Shown piece after piece: positions 16,627 to 24,266 of a stretch of 34,356 nucleotides of DNA. The translations under genes and the position numbers were made by a program. This DNA comes from Candidatus Methylomicrobium oryzae (lineage in GTDB: Bacteria; Pseudomonadota; Gammaproteobacteria; Methylococcales; Methylomonadaceae): assembly GCF_016745425.1 (NCBI RefSeq), contig NZ_JAERVK010000025.1, forward strand, positions 1 through 34,356, written 5' to 3'. The stretch's first letter is position 1; each line of letters opens with the position of its first letter. Under the pieces are notes generated by a model that was not told the DNA's origin, did no database searches, and saw nothing but the letters and a program-made list of their open reading frames with translations.

Positions 16627-16794
16627 CTATCTGAACAACGCCGCCACGTGCTGCCAATAGACGCCCATCATAAAACATCCTCCCATCAGACCCAATTTGC
16701 ACAGCCAAAAATCCATCCATGGCCGATCATAGTGCGTCATCACGGATTTGACTTTATTCTTCACTTGATCGTGCATGTGATATTTTCTTTGCAT
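16627..16794 (-). CDS. Small membrane protein encoded directly after lexA (55 aa)
   Basis: This short frame encodes 55 residues beginning MQRKYHMHDQ. A basic N-terminal half is followed by one hydrophobic segment at about 28-47 (W-M-D-F-W-L-C-K-L-G-L-M-G-G-C-F-M-M-G), with cysteines at 32 and 40, and an A-A-L-F-R end. GAGGAG lies eight bases before the ATG at 16794. The gene begins 20 bases after the lexA stop on the same strand, so it should be co-transcribed with lexA and induced by DNA damage. I do not recognise the family. Caulobacter SidA is a precedent for an SOS-induced small membrane protein that inhibits division, but no homology is claimed. Confidence 0.6.
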   Translation of the reverse strand: MQRKYHMHDQVKNKVKSVMTHYDRPWMDFWLCKLGLMGGCFMMGVYWQHVAALFR

Positions 16795-16814
16795 AGTAGT
16801 TCTCCTCGGATTAA

Positions 16815-17447
16815 TTACTTAAAAGAACGGTAACTCCGCATTTGGCCGACTACGACGCCCTGAATGGCAATCTGGTCCGGCCGGTAAATCATCGCCTGCA
16901 TACCGGCATTGGCCGGAATCAGCATGACGCTGTCCTGATTCTGTTGGATATATTTCAATGTCGCTTCCGCCTGATCGATCAGAGCGACGACAATCTCCCC
17001 GTTGTCGGCATAACTGCGCTGCTCGACCACCACCCAGTCGCCGTCGAAAATACCGGCCTCGATCATCGAATCGCCCTTGATTTGCAAGACATAGCAGGGC
17101 TTGTCGGATTGCAGTGCCTCCGGTACTGTCATGTATTGAATGTTTTCGACCGCTTCGATCGGCCTGCCGGCGGCAATCTTTCCCATTAACGGTAGACTGT
17201 GCACATGATGGGGCCGCGATAAACGCAACGCAAACTCAGTCAATCTGACGCCGCCCTGTTTATTGCCTTGAAAAGGCTCTACTAACCCGGCATCGATCAA
17301 AGCCGACACATGCTTATGAAGCGATCCGCGCGATGCCATGCCCAGTGCGGCGCATAATTCTTCGAGCGTCGGCGGATAGGCGAAGTTAGCATAGTTTTCG
17401 CATAAAAAATCGAAGATTTCCCGTTGCCGCCGGCTTAATTCATTCAT
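16815..17447 (-). CDS. lexA: LexA family SOS repressor
   Basis: A 210-residue LexA. A winged helix-turn-helix fills about residues 1-70, with the recognition helix region S-R-G-S-L-H-K-H-V-S-A-L (39-50), which differs from E. coli (S-P-N-A-A-E-E-H-L). The peptidase S24 domain follows. The self-cleavage site is A93-G94 in G-K-I-A-A-G-R, and the catalytic dyad is S127 (K-G-D-S-M) and K165 (T-L-K-Y). LexA represses DNA-repair genes until RecA filaments trigger its cleavage. The start has GGAGGG seven bases upstream. A GAAC-N7-GAAC box lies 57 bases upstream of the start, so the gene is probably self-regulated. The 55-residue membrane protein gene follows after 20 bases. Confidence 0.95.
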   Translation of the reverse strand: MNELSRRQREIFDFLCENYANFAYPPTLEELCAALGMASRGSLHKHVSALIDAGLVEPFQGNKQGGVRLTEFALRLSRPHHVHSLPLMGKIAAGRPIEAVENIQYMTVPEALQSDKPCYVLQIKGDSMIEAGIFDGDWVVVEQRSYADNGEIVVALIDQAEATLKYIQQNQDSVMLIPANAGMQAMIYRPDQIAIQGVVVGQMRSYRSFK

Positions 17448-17503
17448 CCTGTGACCCTCCTTGCTAATACCGGAGACAGAATATCAAATCCGCCCCGAAA
17501 AGA

Positions 17504-17518
17504 GAACACAAAGAGAAC
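17504..17518. promoter_or_regulatory. Putative LexA operator, GAAC-N7-GAAC
   Basis: GAAC (17504-17507), seven bases, GAAC (17515-17518); on the minus (lexA) strand GTTC-N7-GTTC. It is part of a perfect tandem pair of the 11-mer AGAGAACACAA (17501-17522). The direct repeat GTTC-N7-GTTC is the known LexA box of alphaproteobacteria, not the CTGT-N8-ACAG palindrome of E. coli. The distance to the lexA start (17447) suits an operator overlapping the promoter. No E. coli-type box is visible in this intergenic region. Confidence 0.6.
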
Positions 17519-17522
17519 ACAA

Positions 17523-18261
17523 GCTTTAAATGTTTATTTTAAACTCATGAATAAAAAAGAATAAGGACTAATCCGAAACTCGCGATTAGCGGCAGAATAT
17601 GCGGTTCGCGGCCTTCATCAGCCCTGGTTGCCCAAGGGTAAGCGATTTAAATCTATACATCGCAAGGAGTTTTCCCTTAAAGCCGGAGCGGAACGCTTGC
17701 CCTCAACACCCACAGCTTTTCGGGCGGACAACATATCGTTTTCCCGAAATACCGGCCAAGCCGATTTCATCGAAATCAAGCATAAAACCAGGACGCTTCT
17801 TTTTGGAAAGCCTAATCTGCAGCCCCTCGTTGAGGACAGGCTTCAACTGGAATGCTTCAATCATGATGTTAGACGCTTATCCCTGATTATAAACGCTAGA
17901 TTATATATTTCTCATATAAAAAAGTTAATTGAAAAATAAATACTTAGGAATTTCAACAAGAGAGAGCTAATGCAATTTTCACATCTAAAAATGGTAATCG
18001 CTTAATGTAATTTTAATTTTTTATTGATATCATCAAAAATTGAATGATATATGACGCTTGTTTTTTTAATTGAAGCATTTAAAATTTTAATTATCGGCAT
18101 AATAAGAATTAATCTACACCGATTGGCCTTCCGAAGACTCTATTCCTGGCGCCCTCTGCAACGTCCCGTGTATAGGCATGATTTATGAATGGAGCTATCT
18201 TAATCGAAGGAGTAAAGGGCAAAAAATTGAAATTGTCGAATAACTTAGGATTGTAGACTGT
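17523..18261. other. Long AT-rich intergenic region between lexA and the catalase-like gene
   Basis: About 740 bases. Frames of around 100 codons occur on the plus strand at about 17600-17940, but they lack start signals and conserved features, so I do not call them. The region from about 17880 to 18120 is strongly AT-rich. A TTGATA followed after 18 bases by TATATG (about 18025-18055) is a weak promoter candidate for the catalase-like gene. Confidence 0.4.
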
Positions 18262-19458
18262 GTGCGAATTTTTTCAAAAACTTCACTTGGGGAGCTGCCA
18301 TGCCTAAACTTCCTAAAAATTCCGCCCCCCCCTTTCGAGCACATACCCGATCCCGATCTGGAAAACCGTCTGATTGACGAGATTGCGGATATTCTGGTGA
18401 AACTTCTTAAAAGACGTTATCCGCTTACCGAGGAACAACGGAAGTTTCTGAGCGAAGATTATATGGAGTCTATCCGGGTGCTCCGAGGCGTTGATCCCAA
18501 ATCGCACGGCTGTGTGAAGGCAGTCTTCCAAATCGATCCTGAGCTGCCGAAGGAATATCGGGTCGGTTTGTTCGACAAGCCCGGAAAACGCTATGAATCC
18601 ATCATCCGGTTTTCCAATGCGTCCAACCTGGTAAATCCCGATATCGACAAATCCGGAAAATACGGAAGCAGCGGCATGGCGATCAAAATGTTCAATGTCA
18701 GGGAAAACGTATTGAGCAAAGATCAAGGAGGGCATAACCAGGATTTTTTGATGATCAATCAGCCGAATTTTGCGTTTGCGAATATCGAAGATTTTCATCG
18801 GCTGCATCGGATTCCGAACATGCAAAATGACAGGCCGAAGGTTTATTTCCCCCCGCTCCGCCTCAGGGATCCGACATTGGGCGATATCGAGAAAAAAGCA
18901 ATCATGAAATATATGGAAGAGGAAATGATCGAATCCGACGACATTCAGCCCATCCTGCCAACCTTCAGAATCGTACAGTCGATCCAAACCACGCCGATCG
19001 CCAATCCATTGGGCATTTCTTATTTCAGTGCCGCACCGTTTCTTTTCGGGCCCGACCGTGTCATGAAGTTTTCCGCCCGCCCTCGTATCGAAATACCGCC
19101 GATCAAAGTTCCGCAGCCGTCGGCGGATAATTATCTCCACAATTCGCTCATCGAATCCCTGAAAGGAAACGAGCCGATCGTTTTCGATTTTCTCGTACAA
19201 GTCAGAAAAGACGTAACTAAAGCGGATATCGAGGATGCAACAACGATATGGGATGAAAAAGTCCATCCGTTCGTCGAAGTGGCCACGATTACGATCCCTT
19301 CACCGCAGGAGATCGACAATCCCGAAACGATCGACCGTTGCGAACGATTAGCGTTTACTCCATGGCACGCCCTGCCCGAACACCAGCCGATCGGCGGTAT
19401 CAATCGGTTGCGAAAAAGGATTTATGAGGTTTCGGCTCAATACAGACTGAACAAATAG
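18262..19458 (+). CDS. Catalase-like haem protein (SrpA-type), start region frameshifted
   Basis: About 390 residues of the catalase-related family that includes SrpA. Visible are S-H-G-C-V-K-A with the catalytic histidine, D-K-P-G-K-R-Y-E-S-I-I-R-F-S-N-A, G-M-A-I-K-M-F, Q-D-F-L-M-I-N-Q-P-N-F-A-F, and the C-terminal F-T-P-W-H-A-L-P-E-H with R-K-R-I-Y, whose tyrosine is the expected haem ligand. The main frame opens only at a GTG (18262) with no good ribosome site. The likely start is the ATG at 18300, preceded by GGGGAG, reading MPKLPKNSAPP, but that frame differs. A run of eight C (18325-18332) joins them; seven C would give a continuous protein. The stop TAG uses its last two bases from the 440-bp repeat. 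Confidence 0.8.
   Translation: MRIFSKTSLGELPCLNFLKIPPPPFEHIPDPDLENRLIDEIADILVKLLKRRYPLTEEQRKFLSEDYMESIRVLRGVDPKSHGCVKAVFQIDPELPKEYRVGLFDKPGKRYESIIRFSNASNLVNPDIDKSGKYGSSGMAIKMFNVRENVLSKDQGGHNQDFLMINQPNFAFANIEDFHRLHRIPNMQNDRPKVYFPPLRLRDPTLGDIEKKAIMKYMEEEMIESDDIQPILPTFRIVQSIQTTPIANPLGISYFSAAPFLFGPDRVMKFSARPRIEIPPIKVPQPSADNYLHNSLIESLKGNEPIVFDFLVQVRKDVTKADIEDATTIWDEKVHPFVEVATITIPSPQEIDNPETIDRCERLAFTPWHALPEHQPIGGINRLRKRIYEVSAQYRLNK
18325..18332 (+). repeat. C8 homopolymer at the start of the catalase-like gene
   Basis: Eight consecutive C after a G. The ATG at 18300 is out of frame with the catalase-like body because of one extra C here; a tract of seven (or ten) would place it in frame. Such tracts are typical sites of slipped-strand mispairing and also of sequencing error. 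Confidence 0.8.
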
Positions 19459-19896
19459 CACGGGAACCTCGTCTGCCGGCTTCTGCAAGCAGCCCGCCGA
19501 CTTCCCTTACAGAATTTTCAGGTATTCCAGCAACGCGGCTTTTTCCTCTTCCGACAGCTTCGTGCCGAACTCATGACCGCAGCGGCTGTTGCCGGATTTG
19601 GCGTGGCCGCCTTCGCAATCGGTCGTCTTCAGCACATAATCGAATTTGCTTTGCTCGACCGCCAGCCCGATTTTTTCAGGATCGTAGGCCGGGCCGATTT
19701 TGAACTCGGCAGGGCGATTTTCGACCGGTTCCAGCAGTGCCGCCAGCGTCGGCACCGCGCCGTTGTGCAGGTAAGGCGCCGTTGCCCAGATGCCCTCCAG
19801 GACACGCGATTCGTAGGCAATCGCCGGATTCGGAGCGGTGAATTTATCCTTGCAGCGGTAACCGTCGGTTGGAGCCTTGGCAGCCCTAGGCGTCGA
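19457..19896. repeat. Left copy of a 440-bp direct repeat
   Basis: Appears identical to 24252-24691 (offset 4795). The left edge falls within the catalase-like stop codon. The right edge is at CGTCGA, after which the sequences diverge. The matching copy is the 3' end and downstream flank of the RoxA-like gene. I compared by eye, supported by identical translations in more than one frame. Confidence 0.92.
19507..19896 (-). pseudogene. 3' fragment of the RoxA-like di-haem cytochrome gene
   Basis: This encodes the last approximately 129 residues of the RoxA-like protein at 24302-26188 (from S-T-P-R-A-A-K-A-P to the C-terminal L-E-Y-L-K-I-L), with no difference I can find. The signal peptide, both CxxCH haem motifs and most of the fold are missing, so it cannot be a functional cytochrome. 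A GTG just outside the repeat (19897-19899) could start a short frame, but there is no ribosome-binding site. Its perfect identity points to recent duplication or gene conversion. Confidence 0.85.
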
Positions 19897-20570
19897 CACC
19901 GTTGAAATGTTTGGAAGTCAATTGGCTAGTGAGTCAATTTGGCTCAGGTAAAGAGCGAGCCCGTACATTATCAGAGTTTTGTCCGCGCCGGTATTGGCTT
20001 GTCGCCCGTTCAGGATAAGATCAATAACAATATCTACATTTATAATCAACAAGTTGTCTGAAAAATACAAAGTCTATTCAAAGCGGAACTAATGATTATA
20101 CGATGCAGCAAATTGCCGATGCTTTCGCGGGGCATTTCCGCTGTCAGCAGAGCGCTCCATAAAACTTCACTCAAAAATGTCTGATTGCAAGGCCTGACAC
20201 CTTCCCCCTCTGTGCCCTCCGCACCCTCTGACCAAGCTGCAGCAGAAAATCTCCGGTTGCTTCCACTCGCCACAAGACCCGACATCTTTTGCGGTGTCTG
20301 TAGCTATTCGTCGACTTGCCGCAAAAACCAGGTCTCGACGATTCAGGCTCTCACCCTGCTTTTCGAAGGCAAGTTGACTGATTTTATCCTGTAGTACCGA
20401 CCTGCTTTAAAAACTTGAGATTTTAAAGAGGCTGAATATTTACAAAAATTCAAACTTAGAATTGCTGTTAAAACCCCGTATCGCTTGACTCTGTTTATTG
20501 CTGAGCTTTAGAATGCCGATCACTGATTAAGCCCGGAAGCTTAAATTCTCATTTTTGAAAGGGCCTCGCA
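19897..20570. other. Stretch without a recognised gene
   Basis: About 670 bases between the duplicated fragment and the protease gene. Short frames occur on both strands (for example around 20046-20394) but carry no recognisable motif. The part from about 20400 to 20540 is AT-rich and should contain the promoter of the protease gene. No terminal inverted repeats or transposase remnant could be recognised. Confidence 0.4.
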
Positions 20571-23330
20571 ATGTTTGATAATGTTTCACCCTATACACTG
20601 AAATGCGAGCGAATTGAGCGATTACGCCCGTTCAAAAGCATTATTTCGTTAGCCCAGGGACTTTTAGGGCTGGGAATTTCAATTTTATTGCTGGGAAGCA
20701 GTACGGCACAGGCTGCGCCTAAGCGCGATTTGTCCTTAGCCGTAACCGCTACGCCTGATTCGGTTATCGTGAACGGGGATTTGACATTTACCTTAGTTGC
20801 GACTAATGCCGGTCAGGAAGATGTGAAGAATGTAGTTCTAACTGATCAACTGCCACTGGATGTGACATTCAAATCTGCGTCGTCTGATTGTAAGTTCGCT
20901 AACAAGAAAGCGCAGCGCAAAAACAAGCTCACCTGTAAAGCCAAGCGGATTCCACCGGGCGGAAATGTAGTCTGGTCAATTCTGGTGACGCCAACGCAGA
21001 TAGGTCAGTTGAGTAATAGCGCCACGGTCAAATTCGGTCAGCGCGACGCCACTCCTTTAAACAATACTGCCACTGCAACCGTGCAGATTCTTCCACCCGG
21101 CAATCAGCCGCCTAGTGCGGCTGCTCTGAGCCAAACCGCCGATCCTGCCCTGCCGTATCTGGATCTGCAATTGAACGGCAGTGATCCTGATAATGACACG
21201 TTGACCTATGAATTGGTTTCGCCTTCCAATGGGACGGGTTACACGCTTGCCTATGTCAATGCGGATACCGGCAAACTGTACATGAGCTTTACTCCTGGGT
21301 TTGAAGGCCAGATTACGCTATCTTACCGGGTCACGGATGGCAATTTATTCAGTCCCGAGGCGCAGATACAAATATTTGTGGAGCCTGATACCGGAGATAA
21401 AGGTACCGGCGGCAAAGAGATCGACCCCAGTCTTTATGCCAATTTTGATCGCGCGCGTCTGGCCTCAAATCTATTCGGCTCGCCTGGGACGTCTCCTACC
21501 GAACCCCCGTTGGTGGATCTCAGCTCGAATTTTCCTACCCCCGGCGACCAGGGGCAGCAAGGCAGCTGTGTAGGCTGGGCCACGACTTACGCGCTGAAGA
21601 GCTACCAGGAAGGTGTTGAAATGGGTTGGGCGCTCAATACGCCTTCCCGGTTATTCAGCCCGGCTTATGTCTACAATCAGATCAACGGCGGCCAGGACGG
21701 CGGTTCGCAAATTTACGATGCGTTGGATTTGATAATCAATCAAGGCGCTGCGACATTGGCCTCTATGCCTTATTCCGACCGGGATTTCACTACCCAGCCT
21801 AATCAGACGGCCCGCAACGAGGCGGCTAAATTCAAAGCCGTTCGACGTAGCACACTAAACGGCATCAGTGATATCAAAGGAGCGCTGGCGCAAAGAAAGC
21901 CCGTGGTGCTCGGTATCGAGGTGTTCGACCAGTTCTATCAATTGAAAGGGACTAATTCCGTGTATAACTCCACGGCCGGCAGTAATACCGGCCAGCATGG
22001 CCGGCATGCGGTCACCGCCGTTGGCTATGATAATAACCATCCCTCCGGTGGCGCATTGCGCGTGATTAACTCATGGGGCACACAATGGGGAGACAATGGC
22101 TTTTTCTGGTTACCCTATGATATGGCTCCGAAAGTAGTTTTCCAGGCCTGGACATTGGAAGATGGCCTGAATACCGATGTACCGGTCAATCCGGACCCGC
22201 CGCCACCGCCGCCGCCACCCGGTAACCTACCGGACCTGCAAGTGCAAAGTTGGAATGCGAACCTCGATTTCAGTATCGGCGGAAATGGCCAATTGGAGTG
22301 GCAGGTCATCAATTCAGGACAGGGAGACGCTCCTAGCGGCGTAACGGTCAGTCTTCTGCTATCCAAGGATGCGACCATCAACGCCAGCGATACTTACGTC
22401 GTTTACGAAGAAATACCTTTTGCAATGGGGACGGGTGACGGCGCCTTTCGCAGTATTAACGGAGGTACCGGAATACCTTTCCAGATTCCACAAACCATAG
22501 AACCGGGCAATTATTTCATGGCCCTTGCGGTTGATGATTTGGATAGGGTGGCGGAGTCGGATGAATCAAATAATATCTCGCTGAGTACTGGCGCTGTCAC
22601 GCTGAGCGACAATCAGCCCGACTTAGTTGTCGAAGCTTGGTATGCCGACTGGAATGATTTCACGGGAGTGGGCAATCTAACTTATAGTATCTATAACATA
22701 GGCGCTCAAACTGCGCCGGCTGGCTGGCATCTCGGTTTGATGTTGTCGCCCTTCGATACTCCCGCAAACGCCTATATCCTATTCGAGGAATCGGTACCTT
22801 TCTCACTGGACGTGGGGGCCTGGGTCTACAGGGATTCCGTCTCTTCGGCAACATTCAATTTGTATCGCGATACTCTTTCGCGTCCGATACCAGCCGGCGT
22901 TTACTACATGATCCTCAATGCAGACAGCAAAGACCAAATTGCCGAATCCAATGAGTTGAACAATGAATCTTTTTCTTGGGGTTATATCACCATCGGTTTC
23001 GGGGGGCAGTCGAACATAAGTGCTACAGCTCAGGCATCGAAGTCTGCGAATACCTCTTCATACAGCGCCGGCAACGGCACTGAGCGGCGCTCTGTTGCCT
23101 ACAACGGAAAACGGCTTCCTGAAAAAGGCATCAAGGTACGCCAAGTCCGTATCAGTGACAATCTGAGCGGTGGACGTACGCTGGAATTTTTGGATCAAGC
23201 GGACGAGCCGATTGAAGGCCTGCCGAATCATGATCAAAGTCGAAAATTCCATAAGACACTGCATGCCCACGATAGAGTCGTGTTTCCTGTAAGGGAATTA
23301 TTACCCATGCCGGCAGTGCCGTCTCAATAA
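20571..23330 (+). CDS. Secreted papain-like (C1A) cysteine protease with DUF11-like, Ig-like and CARDB domains
   Basis: A 919-residue exported protein. The signal peptide has its hydrophobic core at about 28-42 and a cleavage site after S-T-A-Q-A (48). A DUF11-like domain covers about 53-175, and a cadherin/Ig-like domain about 180-275 (G-S-D-P-D-N-D-T-L-T-Y). The C1A peptidase domain is about 315-530, with Cys333 in G-Q-Q-G-S-C-V-G-W-A, His479 in G-R-H-A-V, and Asn500 in I-N-S-W-G-T-Q-W-G. Next come a proline run (about 542-549), two CARDB-type repeats at about 552-680 and 682-805, and a charged tail. No inhibitory pro-domain, LPxTG or membrane anchor is seen. AAAGGG precedes the ATG. The DUF333 lipoprotein gene follows after 10 bases. 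Confidence 0.88.
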   Translation: MFDNVSPYTLKCERIERLRPFKSIISLAQGLLGLGISILLLGSSTAQAAPKRDLSLAVTATPDSVIVNGDLTFTLVATNAGQEDVKNVVLTDQLPLDVTFKSASSDCKFANKKAQRKNKLTCKAKRIPPGGNVVWSILVTPTQIGQLSNSATVKFGQRDATPLNNTATATVQILPPGNQPPSAAALSQTADPALPYLDLQLNGSDPDNDTLTYELVSPSNGTGYTLAYVNADTGKLYMSFTPGFEGQITLSYRVTDGNLFSPEAQIQIFVEPDTGDKGTGGKEIDPSLYANFDRARLASNLFGSPGTSPTEPPLVDLSSNFPTPGDQGQQGSCVGWATTYALKSYQEGVEMGWALNTPSRLFSPAYVYNQINGGQDGGSQIYDALDLIINQGAATLASMPYSDRDFTTQPNQTARNEAAKFKAVRRSTLNGISDIKGALAQRKPVVLGIEVFDQFYQLKGTNSVYNSTAGSNTGQHGRHAVTAVGYDNNHPSGGALRVINSWGTQWGDNGFFWLPYDMAPKVVFQAWTLEDGLNTDVPVNPDPPPPPPPPGNLPDLQVQSWNANLDFSIGGNGQLEWQVINSGQGDAPSGVTVSLLLSKDATINASDTYVVYEEIPFAMGTGDGAFRSINGGTGIPFQIPQTIEPGNYFMALAVDDLDRVAESDESNNISLSTGAVTLSDNQPDLVVEAWYADWNDFTGVGNLTYSIYNIGAQTAPAGWHLGLMLSPFDTPANAYILFEESVPFSLDVGAWVYRDSVSSATFNLYRDTLSRPIPAGVYYMILNADSKDQIAESNELNNESFSWGYITIGFGGQSNISATAQASKSANTSSYSAGNGTERRSVAYNGKRLPEKGIKVRQVRISDNLSGGRTLEFLDQADEPIEGLPNHDQSRKFHKTLHAHDRVVFPVRELLPMPAVPSQ

Positions 23331-23340
23331 GGAACAGACG

Positions 23341-23643
23341 ATGCAAAGAGGATATTCATACGAATTGCGGTTAGCAGCCGGTGCGATGAGTCTTTTGCTT
23401 GGTGCTTGTGCATCGGCTGCTACGCAGCCAGAACATGGGCAGAACATCAAACTGCCTAATCCGGCGGTGGCCAAATGCATAGCCGACGGTTGGCGGACAG
23501 AGCCGGTACTAAGCAATGGCGTTCCTACCGGTACGGTCTGTGTCGATCCGGAGTCAGGGCAGCGTTGTGAGGCTTGGGCATATTTTCGCGGTGAATGCAG
23601 GGCTGCGGGGTCCGCAACGCAGCGTTTGAATCCGCCGCAATAA
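23341..23643 (+). CDS. DUF333 family small lipoprotein
   Basis: A 100-residue protein with a lipoprotein signal ending L-L-G-A-C (Cys23). The DUF333 domain follows: N-P-A-V-A-K-C, then T-V-C-V-D-P, then C-E-A-W-A-Y-F-R-G-E-C at about 76-86. The four cysteines probably form disulphides in the periplasm. Family members include E. coli YoaF and have no known function. The gene starts 10 bases after the protease stop, so the two form an operon. A role as a partner or inhibitor of the protease is possible, but nothing in the sequence proves it. Confidence 0.8.
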   Translation: MQRGYSYELRLAAGAMSLLLGACASAATQPEHGQNIKLPNPAVAKCIADGWRTEPVLSNGVPTGTVCVDPESGQRCEAWAYFRGECRAAGSATQRLNPPQ

Positions 23644-24235
23644 ACATAACGTGCGACCGATAGCCGACATGGCTGAAGTCGGTTGTGCATTGTTAATGGT
23701 TTTCGGGATCATCGTGACTATCGAACCTCAGGGTTTCAAGGTTTCAAGCACTTCGGTCATGGTTCTCAAGCCCTTGTTAAACTGTTTCAGTTCAGCGTCG
23801 TATTTAGCGCCCGCCAGGACCACATTTTGCCGATTGGCAGTAATCCCGTTGCCAGTTTCGCTCGACTTGATCCGGTGCATCATATTTCCCGACATATCGT
23901 CAATTCCTTGAGATCGCGCATGGTCAGCCGTTGCTGCCACTGTTGTCTCGCGCTGCAGAGTCCGGACTTACGCAGTTCATTGGTCAATAGAGTTTCCATT
24001 TTCAGAGCGCGCAGGATACGGTAAACAACGTGCATCGTATCGTTCGCGAGAGGGAGAGGGGCGATTCGTAAACTCATCACATCCTACGCTTGCTTGTGGC
24101 TGGACAGTTGCCATCGGCATTTTCTTTTCATCTGTCGACTTTTGCCCGAGCTGAAACCGTCATTGTCGAGACCACTTGAAACTGATATGTGAAACTATCA
24201 GATCGGTTCTGAAGCTTTATAAATTAATCCCCTGC
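23644..24235. other. Stretch with only doubtful short frames
   Basis: Between the DUF333 gene and the RoxA-like gene. It holds one possible small minus-strand ORF (23728-23895) and an overlapping minus-strand frame (about 23880-24080, with AGGA upstream), which together could be one gene broken by a frameshift. I do not recognise either. No mobile-element gene is visible. Confidence 0.35.
23728..23895 (-). CDS. Possible small hypothetical protein (55 aa)
   Basis: It starts MSGNMMHRIKSSETGNGI and ends with a helix E-L-K-Q-F-N-K-G-L-R-T-M-T-E-V-L-E-T-L. AAGGA lies seven bases before the ATG at 23895. It is mostly helical and soluble in character. The frame continues upstream to a GTG at 23940. 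An overlapping frame (23880-24080) ends inside it, which may mean a broken longer gene. I do not recognise it. Confidence 0.3.
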   Translation of the reverse strand: MSGNMMHRIKSSETGNGITANRQNVVLAGAKYDAELKQFNKGLRTMTEVLETLKP

Positions 24236-24266
24236 CGAGGTCCCCGCGCAGAGCACGGGAACCTCG
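24236..24266 (-). terminator. Hairpin downstream of the RoxA-like gene
   Basis: A 14-position stem with a 3-base loop (24250-24252), about 36 bases after the RoxA-like stop. In the minus-strand RNA the two apparent mismatches become G-U pairs, so all positions pair, which supports an RNA hairpin on that strand. There is no clear U-run after it. The 440-bp repeat begins at the last loop base (24252), so the left copy keeps only one arm. Confidence 0.5.

Noticed and set aside
17599-17939. Two overlapping plus-strand frames of about 95-103 codons upstream of the catalase-like gene
   Set aside because: They have no credible ribosome sites, no recognisable motif, and one starts only at TTG.
18313-19266. 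A 317-codon minus-strand frame opposite the catalase-like gene
   Set aside because: It is antisense to a recognised protein family and shows no motif of its own.
19890-19902. A GTCGAC hexamer at the right edge of the left repeat as a cloning scar
   Set aside because: A six-base match is easily due to chance, and its first five bases and the A are inside the repeat. It is kept only as a reminder to check for assembly or construct artefacts.
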